Positions 8,249 through 17,123 of a DNA stretch of 64,000 bases are shown in pieces. The stretch is from UBA1161 sp049520395. GTDB taxonomy: Bacteria; Planctomycetota; Phycisphaerae; Tepidisphaerales; Tepidisphaeraceae. The stretch's first letter is position 1. Each line of letters opens with the position of its first letter. The notes under the pieces were generated by a model. That model worked only from the letters and a program-made list of their open reading frames with translations, was not told the DNA's origin and made no database searches. The position numbers were made by a program, and so were the translations under genes. The stretch is taken from assembly GCA_049520395.1 (NCBI GenBank), contig JBEKPV010000001.1:7566-71565 (forward strand). The letters are read 5' to 3'.

Positions 8249-9760
8249 ATGCCGGTGCGAGAAAAGGCCATTACCAAGCCGCGATCGACCAAAGCTGCAG
8301 CGGGAAAGCTGCGGCCACGGACGGCGGCGACGGTGCGCCGGCCGGTTCTAGTGGACCTGAAAAAGCGACCTGACGGCGGGAACTGGGATACCGGCGGGTT
8401 CACTTTCTCCAAGTCTTTGCGATTTCTGGCCACGCTCAGCGATTATGAGCGATTGCGCATCGTGCGCTATAACAGCGATAATTTCAACCTGGATCGGATG
8501 CGCACGCTTTTGCGTAAGCTCGGCAATCCGCAGGATCGGTTCCGCAGCGTGCACATCGCGGGCACCAAGGGGAAGGGGAGCACCTGCGCGATGATCGCGT
8601 CGATGCTTCAATCGGCGGGATATACGGTGGGGTTGTATAGCAGTCCGCATCTGGTGGATGTGCGGGAGCGGATTCGGGTCAATGGGGAGATGATCTCGCA
8701 GGCGGATTTTGCGCGTGCGGTGAAGGCGATTATGCCGCTGGTGACCAGGGCGCGGCCGACGCCGACGTATTTCGATGTGCTGACGGCGATCGCGTTTAAA
8801 TATTTCGCGGATCAGAAAGTGGAATTGGCGGTGATCGAGACGGGTCTGGGGGGTCGGTTGGATAGTACGAACGTGATTAAGCCGGAGGTGACGGCTATCA
8901 CGAGCATCAGCCGGGATCACATGGCGCAATTGGGCCCGACATTGGGTCATATCGCGACGGAGAAGGCGGGCATTTTTAAGCCTGGAGTGCCGGCGGTAAG
9001 CGTTCTGCAGGATGCGGATGCGGAGGCGGCGCTGGTTAAGGTGGCCCATAAGGTGGGTGCTCCGCTGGATTTCACGGGCAAGACGATTGAGTTTAGCTAC
9101 CGGTTTGAGTCGAGCCGGATGCTGGGGCCGCATAATCGGATTTGTCTGACGACGCCGAACAGCAAATTCGAGCATCTGGCGGTGCCGCTGATGGGGGAGC
9201 ATCAGGCGATTAATTGCGGGCTGGCGCTGAGCGTGATCGACCGGCTCAAAGGGCGGGGGATCGCGATCAACGATGCGCGTGCGATGGAGGGATTGGCGAA
9301 GGTGACGCTTCCCGGGCGGATGGAGATGCTGAGCCAGACGCCGCGGGTTTTGGTGGATGGAGCGCACAACGCGGCGAGCCTGGACGCGATGATGAAGGCG
9401 ATCGGACAGCATATTCCGTACGATTCGATGGTGGTGATCTTCGGTTGTTGCGCGGACAAGGACGTGAGCGGGATGCTGCAGCGGATCAGCAGCGGGGCGG
9501 ATAAGGTGATCTTCACGCGCGTGGATAGCGTGCGTACGGCCGATCCGAATGAATTGGCGGCGCAGTACGTGGAACTTTACGGGAAGATGGCGCAGGTGGC
9601 GGTGGATCTGGAGGATGCGCTGGCGATCGCGAATCGGGCGGTGACGAAGGAAGATTTGATTTGCATCACCGGGAGTTTTTATCTGGTCGGGGAGGCCAAG
9701 AAACTGTTCGCGGCCAGGGCCGCCGCCGCGGCTGCCGCCGCTGCCGAGGCGGCCGAGTAA
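8249..9760 (+). CDS. folC: bifunctional folylpolyglutamate / dihydrofolate synthase
   Basis: About 503 residues. It ligates glutamate to dihydropteroate or folates with ATP. The P-loop HIAGTKGKGST is followed by SSPHLVDVRERIRVNG and the Mur-ligase core (ETGLGGRLDSTN, DGAHN). The basic N-terminal extension of about 55 residues before the catalytic domain is longer than in E. coli FolC, and the tail is Ala-rich. The start is uncertain: ATG at 8249 has no close ribosome site, whereas a TTG at 8210 would add 13 residues. Confidence 0.92.
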   Translation: MPVREKAITKPRSTKAAAGKLRPRTAATVRRPVLVDLKKRPDGGNWDTGGFTFSKSLRFLATLSDYERLRIVRYNSDNFNLDRMRTLLRKLGNPQDRFRSVHIAGTKGKGSTCAMIASMLQSAGYTVGLYSSPHLVDVRERIRVNGEMISQADFARAVKAIMPLVTRARPTPTYFDVLTAIAFKYFADQKVELAVIETGLGGRLDSTNVIKPEVTAITSISRDHMAQLGPTLGHIATEKAGIFKPGVPAVSVLQDADAEAALVKVAHKVGAPLDFTGKTIEFSYRFESSRMLGPHNRICLTTPNSKFEHLAVPLMGEHQAINCGLALSVIDRLKGRGIAINDARAMEGLAKVTLPGRMEMLSQTPRVLVDGAHNAASLDAMMKAIGQHIPYDSMVVIFGCCADKDVSGMLQRISSGADKVIFTRVDSVRTADPNELAAQYVELYGKMAQVAVDLEDALAIANRAVTKEDLICITGSFYLVGEAKKLFAARAAAAAAAAAEAAE

Positions 9761-9782
9761 TTTCACTTCGCCCACTCCCCAA

Positions 9783-10994
9783 TTGCCTGGGCTGGATCAC
9801 ATTCTCTTTACGATTTATTTATTGCTGGGGCCCGGAGTCTGGGCGGCGCTGATCGCGCTGCTGGTGATGGGGCATCACCGGATGAACCGGTTGCGGCTGG
9901 GCGAGCCGCCGCCTCCGGTATCGTCGCCCGCGCCGCTGGTGACGATTTTGATACCGGCAAAGGATGAGGCGCAGCGGATTGAGGCGTGCGTGGCCGCTTC
10001 GCTGGGGCAGGATTATCCCAATTTTGAGATCATCGCGATCGACGACCGGAGCACGGATGGAACGGGGGAGATTTTGGATCGTCTGGCGGCGGGCGAGCGG
10101 CGATTGACCGCGTTGCATGTGGCGGCGGGGGAATTGCCGGCGGGGTGGGCTGGGAAGACGAATGCTCTGCATCGAGCGACGCCGACGGCGCGGGGGGATT
10201 GGCTGCTGTTTCTGGATTCGGATGTGGTGGTGGAGCCGACGTTGCTTAAGTATCTGGTGGGCGCGGCGTCAGTGCGCGGATACGACGCGATTTCGCTGCT
10301 GACGGGGATTCATGGACATTCGATGTTGCAGGAGACGGTGCTGCCGGCGGCGGCGGGAGTTTGGGGGATGATGCATCTGGTCTCAGTCACTAATAACGAC
10401 AATCGTAAGGGGTACGCGGTGGCAAACGGGCAGGTATTTTTGATTCGCCGGTCGGCTTATGAGGCGATCGGGGGGCATGCGTCGGCGCGATTTGAATTGG
10501 CCGAGGATGTGCAGTTGATGCGAATGCTGAAAACGGCGGGGTTTCGTACGCGGCTTTTTCTGGGGCGATCGCTGGCGACGACGCATATGTACGGGACGAC
10601 CCGGCAGGCGATTCGGGGTTGGGCGAGGATTTATGCGACCACCAATCGCCTGCGAAGCGAGGCGGTGGTGACGGCGATCGCGATTTTGGGAGTCTCGGCG
10701 ATGGTCTTTTGGCCGGCGGCGATTTTCGGGGTGGCGGAAGCGCGCGGCGGCGCGTGGCATTGGCTGGTGGCGGCGGGGGTGCATTGGGGGGCGATGGGGG
10801 CGTGGCTGGCGATCATCTATCGCGCCAGCGGAAATTCGCGGCGGTATGCGATCGCGGCGCCTTTGACGTTTTTATTCGTGCTGGGGATTTTGTTTTACGC
10901 GCTGGTGATGTGCCGGACGGGAAGGATTAGCTGGCGCGGGACGCAATACGCGTTTCGCGCGGCGGGAGGGGTCAAGGACGGCTCGACTTCGTAG
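9783..10994 (+). CDS. membrane family-2 glycosyltransferase (HpnB/CrtQ-like)
   Basis: 403 residues. An N-terminal TM helix precedes a GT-A domain with ILIPAKDEA, IDDRSTDGT, LPAGWAGKTNAL and the metal-binding LFLDSDVVV. QAIRGWARIYA is followed by three or four C-terminal TM helices. GWxGK plus this topology resembles hopene-associated HpnB and carotenoid CrtQ transferases, so a lipid acceptor is plausible but unproven. The TTG start at 9783 is chosen because it keeps the N-terminal TM. The 3' end overlaps the convergent TPR-GT41 gene by 23 bp. Confidence 0.82.
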   Translation: MPGLDHILFTIYLLLGPGVWAALIALLVMGHHRMNRLRLGEPPPPVSSPAPLVTILIPAKDEAQRIEACVAASLGQDYPNFEIIAIDDRSTDGTGEILDRLAAGERRLTALHVAAGELPAGWAGKTNALHRATPTARGDWLLFLDSDVVVEPTLLKYLVGAASVRGYDAISLLTGIHGHSMLQETVLPAAAGVWGMMHLVSVTNNDNRKGYAVANGQVFLIRRSAYEAIGGHASARFELAEDVQLMRMLKTAGFRTRLFLGRSLATTHMYGTTRQAIRGWARIYATTNRLRSEAVVTAIAILGVSAMVFWPAAIFGVAEARGGAWHWLVAAGVHWGAMGAWLAIIYRASGNSRRYAIAAPLTFLFVLGILFYALVMCRTGRISWRGTQYAFRAAGGVKDGSTS

Positions 10995-13161
10995 CGGTAT
11001 CGCACCAGGTGTGCCACATGCGGCGATAGAGCGATTCCATGTCTTGGGTAAATCCCGGTTCGTCCATGAGCGGCGAATTTTGCATTCGGGATCGCATGCC
11101 GCGGCGCAGGGATTCCATTCGAGGGAGGTCGCGTGCCAGATCGACGGCGATCTGTAGGTAGTGGTCGGGCGTTGCGGCGATGAATTCGTGCAGGCCGAGA
11201 TTGGAGAGGGTGCTTCGTCCGCCGCGGCCGACGGCGGTTTGGCCCCAGAGGGTGATGACGGGGACGCCCATCCAGAGTGCGTCGCAGGTGGTGGTACCGC
11301 CGCAGAAGGGGAAGGGGTCGAGGGCGATATCGATTTGGTTGTAGCAGCGAAAATATTCGGGGCCGAAGGATTCGGAGAAATGCAGCCGGTCGGGATCGAG
11401 GCCGGTGTTGGCGAGGATGTTGCGTGCTTTTTCGCGGTGTTTGCCGCGGGCGCTGTAGACCAGGAGTTTTGAATCGGGGAGGGTTTTTAGAATGGCGGAC
11501 CAGGTGTTCCAGGCGGCGGGGGAAATTTTGCAGTAATTGTTTTGGCAGCCGAAGGTGACGTAGCCATTGGTTAGAGCCGGGGATGGCGCGGGAAGGAGGG
11601 TGGGGTCGGCGCCGGGCTGGTAGCACCAATAGGTTTTTGAGAGACGGATGGTTTTCTCGGTGTAGTGGGAGTCGTCGGAGCCGGGGGGATCGATATAGGG
11701 ATCGGAGATTCGATAGTCGATCGTGTCGAGTCCGGTGCTGCCGGGGTAGCCGAGATAGCTGGCTTGTACGGGGGCGGGTTTTAAGGCGAAGACGAGCAGG
11801 CGGTTGTGAGCGGTGTGGAGAGAGAGGTCGATGAGAATGTCGATCCGGTCTTCACGAATTTGATCGGCGACCTGCTGGTCGGTGAGACCGACGATGTTGC
11901 GCCAGCGGTCGGCGCACTGCTGGAATTGTGGAGTGGTCGCGTCGGGATGCAGGACGTTGGAATAGGCGGTAATCTCAAATAGCTGGCGATTATGGTGGCG
12001 GAATAGAGGGAGGAGATTTCGGCCGACGGGGTGAGTTCGAAAATCGGGCGAAACGTAGCCGATGCGCAAGGGGCGATCGGGGGTGGGGTCGTTTGAATGA
12101 GGTTGAATGAATTTCTTTAATGGCTGGGCATTTTGCTGGTTCCAGCGGCGAAGTTCGCCGGCGATGGATTCGGCATCGTGGGTCGGGGAATAGTGCAGGG
12201 CGAGGATCAGATTGCTGTGGTCTTCGGCGTAGGTGGGCTGGAGATCAATGGCGCGACGATAGGCGGCGATGGCCTCTTCGACCTGGCCCTGGTCCTTCAG
12301 GATGTTGCCGAGATTGTTGTGGGAGTCGGGGGAGGTGGGCCGCAGGGCGATGGTCTGACGCGCGGCGGCGAGGGCGTCGTCGAGGCGGCCGCCTTCCCGC
12401 AGGACGGCGCCGAGATTTATGCGGGCTTCGATGAAGTCGGGTTTGAGGAGAATCGCCTGGCGGAAGGCGAGGTGGGCTTCGCGGAGTTGCCTGGCGCTTC
12501 GGAAGGCGTTGCCGAGATTGTTGTGGGCTTCGGGGTAATCTGGTTTGAGGGCGATGGCATTTCGCAAAGCGGCGATGGCTTCTTCGCATCGTCCTTTAGC
12601 GCTGAGGGCCATGCCGAGATCGTTGTGGGCTTCGGGCAGGTCGGGGTCGGCGGAGATGGCCTGGCGCAAGGCGGCGATGGCGTCGTCGAGTTTGCCGGAC
12701 TCTTTGAGCGCGTTGCCGAGGGAGCGGTGGGCTTGGGCGTAGGTGGGCCAGAGAGCGATGGTCTGCCGGAAGGCGGCGATCGCCTCGTCGATGCGGCCGG
12801 TGCTTTTCAGGGCGATGCCGAGATTGAAATGGGCCTGGGCGTAGTCGGGCCTGAGCGCGATGGCCTGGCGAAGGGGGGCAATCGCTTCGTCGAATTTTCC
12901 GCTGTCGATCAGGGCGAAGCCGAGATTGAAATGAGCTTCGGTTAGTCCGGGCTCGAGGGCGACGGCGCGACGGATCAAATCGACGGCGATGTCGCGCTGG
13001 CCACTTTGATGCAGGACCATTCCAAGGAAATGCAGCGCTTGCGAATGCTCGGGGCGCGTGGCGAGGATTTCTCGATAGAGCTGCTCGGCTTCGGGCAATT
13101 GGCCGGCGCGATGGTGTTGCACCGCGCGATCGAAAGTTTGCTGGATCGTGGGCTGGGTCAT
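10972..13161 (-). CDS. TPR protein with O-GlcNAc-transferase-like (GT41) domain, paralog A
   Basis: 729 residues. About ten TPR units of 34 residues (NLGxAL...DEAIAxxRxAIALxP) are followed by a GT41/SPINDLY catalytic region: RPLRIGYVSPDFRTHPVGRN, KPAPVQASYLGYPGSTGLD, YVTFGCQNNYCKI and LDPFPFCGGTTTCDALWMG. Such enzymes move sugar from UDP-sugars to Ser/Thr of proteins. The start is the ATG that overlaps the stop of paralog B (ATGA, 13158-13161). Last of three tandem copies. Its donor-site loop reads GGTTTCDALW where the other two have NGHTTSLDS. Confidence 0.9.
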   Translation of the reverse strand: MTQPTIQQTFDRAVQHHRAGQLPEAEQLYREILATRPEHSQALHFLGMVLHQSGQRDIAVDLIRRAVALEPGLTEAHFNLGFALIDSGKFDEAIAPLRQAIALRPDYAQAHFNLGIALKSTGRIDEAIAAFRQTIALWPTYAQAHRSLGNALKESGKLDDAIAALRQAISADPDLPEAHNDLGMALSAKGRCEEAIAALRNAIALKPDYPEAHNNLGNAFRSARQLREAHLAFRQAILLKPDFIEARINLGAVLREGGRLDDALAAARQTIALRPTSPDSHNNLGNILKDQGQVEEAIAAYRRAIDLQPTYAEDHSNLILALHYSPTHDAESIAGELRRWNQQNAQPLKKFIQPHSNDPTPDRPLRIGYVSPDFRTHPVGRNLLPLFRHHNRQLFEITAYSNVLHPDATTPQFQQCADRWRNIVGLTDQQVADQIREDRIDILIDLSLHTAHNRLLVFALKPAPVQASYLGYPGSTGLDTIDYRISDPYIDPPGSDDSHYTEKTIRLSKTYWCYQPGADPTLLPAPSPALTNGYVTFGCQNNYCKISPAAWNTWSAILKTLPDSKLLVYSARGKHREKARNILANTGLDPDRLHFSESFGPEYFRCYNQIDIALDPFPFCGGTTTCDALWMGVPVITLWGQTAVGRGGRSTLSNLGLHEFIAATPDHYLQIAVDLARDLPRMESLRRGMRSRMQNSPLMDEPGFTQDMESLYRRMWHTWCDTATKSSRP

Positions 13162-15152
13162 GACGGGGAGGCTGGTTTGGATGTTTCGCACCAGGCGCGC
13201 CACATCTGGCGGTAGGCCGATTCGATGCCGCGGGTGAATTGGTCGGCGTCGCAGAGGGGGGAATTTAACATGCGTTGGCGCAGGGTTTGGCGCAGGTTTG
13301 AAAGGCGGGGTACGTTGTTAGCAACGCCGGAAGCGATTTGAATGAATTGGTCTGGCGTGGTGGCGATCAAATCGGTCAGCCCGAGGTTGCTTAGCTGACT
13401 GAGGCCGGCGCGGCCGACGGCGGTTGTGCCTACCAGCGTTACCACGGGTACGCCCATCCAAAGGGAGTCCAGACTGGTGGTGTGGCCGTTGTAGGGAAAG
13501 CTGTCCAGGCCCAGATCGATGCGGCGGTAGGTTTGCAGATAGTTCATGCGGGGCGACCGCTCGATCCATTCCAATCGCTCGGGAGCGATTTGGTGATGCT
13601 GGAATTTTTCTTCCGTAAGTTGCCGGGCGGTTCCGGCGGGGCAGAGGAGGGCCAATCGCGATGTCGGCGTCTGGCGCATGACCGCGGCCCAGAGATCGAG
13701 CACGGCATCGTTTACTTTAAAGAAGCTGTTCAGGCAGCCGAAAGTGATGAAACCGTTTTGCAGAGCGGGAAGGGGATTGACGGGTTCGGTGGGGGCTTCC
13801 ATGGCTTGCGGGTCGTAGCACCAGAAGCTTTTAGGGAGGCGGAGGGATTTCTCAACATACCAGTCTTCATGCTGGCCTGGCGGGTCGAGATAGGGATCGG
13901 TGAGTCTGTAGTCGAAGGCGTCCAAACCGGTTCCGCCGGGGTATCCGCCGAAGGTGACTTGTATGGGGGCGGGTTTGCGGGCGAAGACGAGCAGGCGGTT
14001 GCCGCCGGTGTGGAGGGCTAGATCGACCAGGATGTCGATCTGGTCGCTTTGGATTTGCCCGGCCACCTGCTCGTCGGAGAGTCCGCCAATCATGCGCCAG
14101 TCGTCCGCGTTTTGCTCAAATTGGCGTGTCATCGCGTCGGGGAGAGGCACCTGGGCGTAACCGGTGATTTCAAATCGCTGGCGATCGTGATGGCGGAATA
14201 GAGGCAGAAGATTTCTTCCGACGGGATGATCGCGGAAATCGGGTGAGACATAGCCGATCCGCAGGGGACGGTCGGGATTGCGATCGGTGGAATTTTTCCA
14301 AACGTTTTTTCGAAGCGGCTGGGCGCGTTGGAGGTTGAAACGGCGGAGCTCTTCGGCGATTGAACCGGCGTTTTGGCCGGGATGATAGTGCAGGGTGAGG
14401 ATGAGATCGCTGTGAATCACGGCGCAACCGGGCTTTAGCGCGATCGCCCGACGATAAGCGGCAACCGACTCGTCAAGCTGCCCCAGGTCTTTTAGAGCGA
14501 GGCCGAGATTGACGTGGGGTTCGGAGGCGGAAGGATTGAGGGCGATGGCCCGGCGAAAAGCCGCGACCGCCTGGTCGAGTAAGCCCTTGTCTTTGAGAGC
14601 AACGCCAAAATTGGTGTGGGCGTCGGCGTAATTGGGCCGCAGCGCGATGGCTTGGCGGTAGGCGGTCATCGCTTCGTCGAGTTGTCCCTTGTCGCGCAGG
14701 GCGTTGCCTAGATTGCTGTGGGATTCGGCGTGGGCGGGGTTGAGAGAGATCGCTTTCTGATAGGCGGCGATCGCTTCGTCGAATCGGCCTTTTTCTTTGA
14801 GGGCATTGCCGAGGTTGCAGTGGGCTTCGGTAAGCCTGGGATTGAGGGCGATGGCCTGCTGGTATGCGGCAATCGCTTCGTCGGGGCGGCCGCTTTCGAT
14901 CATGACGATGCCCAGGTTGTAGTAGGCTTCGGCGTAATCGGGCTTAAGGACGATGGCTCGGCGGAGTAAATCGAGCGCGCTGTCGCGACGACCGAACTGA
15001 TGGTGGACCATTGCCAAACAAAGGAGTGCCGCCGGATGCTCGGGCTGCTGGGTCAGGATTTTTTGGTAGAGCTGCTCGGCCTCGGGCAATTGGCCGGCGC
15101 GATGGTGTTGCAGCGCGCGATCGAAGGTTTGTTGGATCGCGGGCTGGGTCAT
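13158..15152 (-). CDS. TPR protein with O-GlcNAc-transferase-like (GT41) domain, paralog B
   Basis: 664 residues. About seven TPR units precede the GT41 region (RPLRIGYVSPDFRDHPVGRN, KPAPIQVTFGGYPGGTGLD, GFITFGCLNSFFKVND, LDSFPYNGHTTSLDSLWMG). The NGHTTxxDxLW loop matches the UDP-binding loop of true OGT. The first 30 residues (MTQPAIQQTFDRALQHHRAG) are almost the same as in paralog A, indicating recent tandem duplication. Both ends use ATGA overlaps (15149-15152 with paralog C, 13158-13161 with A), so translational coupling is likely. Confidence 0.9.
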   Translation of the reverse strand: MTQPAIQQTFDRALQHHRAGQLPEAEQLYQKILTQQPEHPAALLCLAMVHHQFGRRDSALDLLRRAIVLKPDYAEAYYNLGIVMIESGRPDEAIAAYQQAIALNPRLTEAHCNLGNALKEKGRFDEAIAAYQKAISLNPAHAESHSNLGNALRDKGQLDEAMTAYRQAIALRPNYADAHTNFGVALKDKGLLDQAVAAFRRAIALNPSASEPHVNLGLALKDLGQLDESVAAYRRAIALKPGCAVIHSDLILTLHYHPGQNAGSIAEELRRFNLQRAQPLRKNVWKNSTDRNPDRPLRIGYVSPDFRDHPVGRNLLPLFRHHDRQRFEITGYAQVPLPDAMTRQFEQNADDWRMIGGLSDEQVAGQIQSDQIDILVDLALHTGGNRLLVFARKPAPIQVTFGGYPGGTGLDAFDYRLTDPYLDPPGQHEDWYVEKSLRLPKSFWCYDPQAMEAPTEPVNPLPALQNGFITFGCLNSFFKVNDAVLDLWAAVMRQTPTSRLALLCPAGTARQLTEEKFQHHQIAPERLEWIERSPRMNYLQTYRRIDLGLDSFPYNGHTTSLDSLWMGVPVVTLVGTTAVGRAGLSQLSNLGLTDLIATTPDQFIQIASGVANNVPRLSNLRQTLRQRMLNSPLCDADQFTRGIESAYRQMWRAWCETSKPASPS

Positions 15153-17041
15153 GACGGTGAGGCTACTATAGGCGAGTCGCACCAGGCGCGCCACATCTGG
15201 CGGAACGCCGCTTCGATGCCGCGGGCGAATTGTTCGCGGTCGCAGAGGGGGGAATCGAGCATACGCCGGCGGAGGGTTTGCCGCAGGTTTGAGAGGCGGA
15301 TTAAGTCGCTGGAGAGGGCGGCGACGATTTCAACGTATTGCCGGGGTGTCTCGGCGATCAATTCGGTCAGGCCGAGGTTGCTCAATTGGCTCAGGCCGGC
15401 GCGGCCGACGACCGTTTGGCCTACGAGGGTCACTACGGGTACGCCCATCCAGAAGGAATCGAGGCTGGTGGTGTGGCCGTTGTAGGGAAAGGTGTCCAGG
15501 CCCAGGTCGATGCGGCGGTAGGTTTGCAAATACTGGCTGCGCGGCAAACGGCTGACCCACTCGATTCGTTCCGGGCTGATTTGTTCGCGCTGCAATTTTT
15601 CTTCCGTGCGCTGCCGGGCGGATCCCAGCGGGCCCAGGAGGATCAGCCGCGATTTCGGCAAGCGGCGCATGATGGCGGCCCAGAGTTCGAGGACGGGGTC
15701 GTTGAGTTTGCAGAAATTGTTCAGGCAGCCGAACGTGATGAAGCCGTTTTGCAGAGCGGGAAGGGGATTGACGGGTTCGGTGGGGGCTTCCATGGGGAGG
15801 GGATCGTAGCACCAAAAGCTGTGGGGGAGGCGGATCGATTTTTCGATATACCAGTCGTCGTGGTGGCCCGGAGGGTCGAGGTGGGGATCGGTGAGTCGAT
15901 AGTCCATGGTGGATAAGCCGGTTCCGCCGGGATATGCGCCGAAGGTGACTTGTATGGGGGCGGGTTTGCGGGCGAAGAGGCACAGGAGGGCGCCGGACAT
16001 GTGCAAGGCGAGATCGACGAGAATGTCGATGCGGTCGGACTGGATTTGGGCGGCGATTTGTTCATCGGTGAGTCCGACGATTCCGCGCCAGGCGTCGGCG
16101 TTTTGCTGAAATTGCTGGGTCATCGCGTCGGGACGGCGGACCTGGGCGTAGCAGATGAACTCGAATTGCCGGCGATCGTGGTACTGAAAGAGGGGCAGAA
16201 GATTTCGGCCGATGACGTGGAATCGGAAATCGGGCGAGACAAAGCCGATCCGCAGGCGGCGGTTGGGATCGCGGTCGTTGGAATGTACTGGAATAAATTT
16301 CCGCAGCGGGTGTGCGTGCTGCTGGTGCCAGCGGCGAAGTTCTTCGAGGATGGCATGAGCGTCGTAGCGGGGGTGATAGTGCTGCGCGAAAACGACATCG
16401 CTGGCGGCTTCGGGATGATTGGGGCGGAGCGCGATCGATTGGCGATAGGCGGCGATGGCTTCTTCGATTAGCCCAAGGTCTTTGAGGGCGTGGCCGTGGT
16501 TGGTGTGGGCGTCGGCAAAATTGGGTTTAAGCGCGATGGCCTGGCGATAGGCGGCGACGGCCTGGTCGATTTGGCCTTTGTCTTTCAGGGCGCTGCCGAG
16601 ATTGCTGTGGGCTTCGGCGATGCCGGGGTTTAGCGCGATGGCCTGGCGGCAGGCGGCGATGGATTCATCGATTTGCTCTTTGTCCCGCAGGGCGCTGGCG
16701 AGATTGGTGTAGGCTTCGGCGTGATCGGGCTTCAGAGCGATGGCCTGGCGATAGGCGGCAATGGCGTCATCGAGATGACCGCGGCGTTTGAGGGCTATGC
16801 CGAGATTTCCGTAGGCTTTGGCGTAGCCGGGTTTGAGCGCGATGGCACGGCGATACGAGGCGATGGCGTCGTCGAGCCGGCCCATGGTTCTGAGGACATT
16901 GCCCAGATTGTTGTGAGTTTCGGCATGCTCGGGCTGGGCGGCGAGGACCGATCGATATAGCTCCTCGGCCTCCGGCAATTGCCCCGCGTGGTGGCGCTGC
17001 GCCGCGAGATCGAAAGTCTGTTGGAGGGTGAGCTGAACCAT
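15149..17041 (-). CDS. TPR protein with O-GlcNAc-transferase-like (GT41) domain, paralog C
   Basis: 630 residues, first gene of the triplet. About six TPR units precede the GT41 region (RRLRIGFVSPDFRFHVIGRN, KPAPIQVTFGAYPGGTGLS, GFITFGCLNNFCKLND, LDTFPYNGHTTSLDSFWMG). It is closest to paralog B by these motifs. It lies 83 bp downstream of the GH28-like PEP-CTERM gene on the same strand. Protein O-glycosylation of exported or cytosolic targets is the expected role; substrates are unknown. Confidence 0.9.
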   Translation of the reverse strand: MVQLTLQQTFDLAAQRHHAGQLPEAEELYRSVLAAQPEHAETHNNLGNVLRTMGRLDDAIASYRRAIALKPGYAKAYGNLGIALKRRGHLDDAIAAYRQAIALKPDHAEAYTNLASALRDKEQIDESIAACRQAIALNPGIAEAHSNLGSALKDKGQIDQAVAAYRQAIALKPNFADAHTNHGHALKDLGLIEEAIAAYRQSIALRPNHPEAASDVVFAQHYHPRYDAHAILEELRRWHQQHAHPLRKFIPVHSNDRDPNRRLRIGFVSPDFRFHVIGRNLLPLFQYHDRRQFEFICYAQVRRPDAMTQQFQQNADAWRGIVGLTDEQIAAQIQSDRIDILVDLALHMSGALLCLFARKPAPIQVTFGAYPGGTGLSTMDYRLTDPHLDPPGHHDDWYIEKSIRLPHSFWCYDPLPMEAPTEPVNPLPALQNGFITFGCLNNFCKLNDPVLELWAAIMRRLPKSRLILLGPLGSARQRTEEKLQREQISPERIEWVSRLPRSQYLQTYRRIDLGLDTFPYNGHTTSLDSFWMGVPVVTLVGQTVVGRAGLSQLSNLGLTELIAETPRQYVEIVAALSSDLIRLSNLRQTLRRRMLDSPLCDREQFARGIEAAFRQMWRAWCDSPIVASPS

Positions 17042-17123
17042 GGCGCGGCGGCCACTATCCGGCGCGGATTATTCAATGGCAAGAATAATCCAAGCGCTGG
17101 CCGCCGGAGCGGACGCTTGCGAA

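Noticed and set aside
8348..9775. 475-codon open frame on the - strand
   Set aside because: Antisense of folC; Arg/His-rich composition typical of a shadow.
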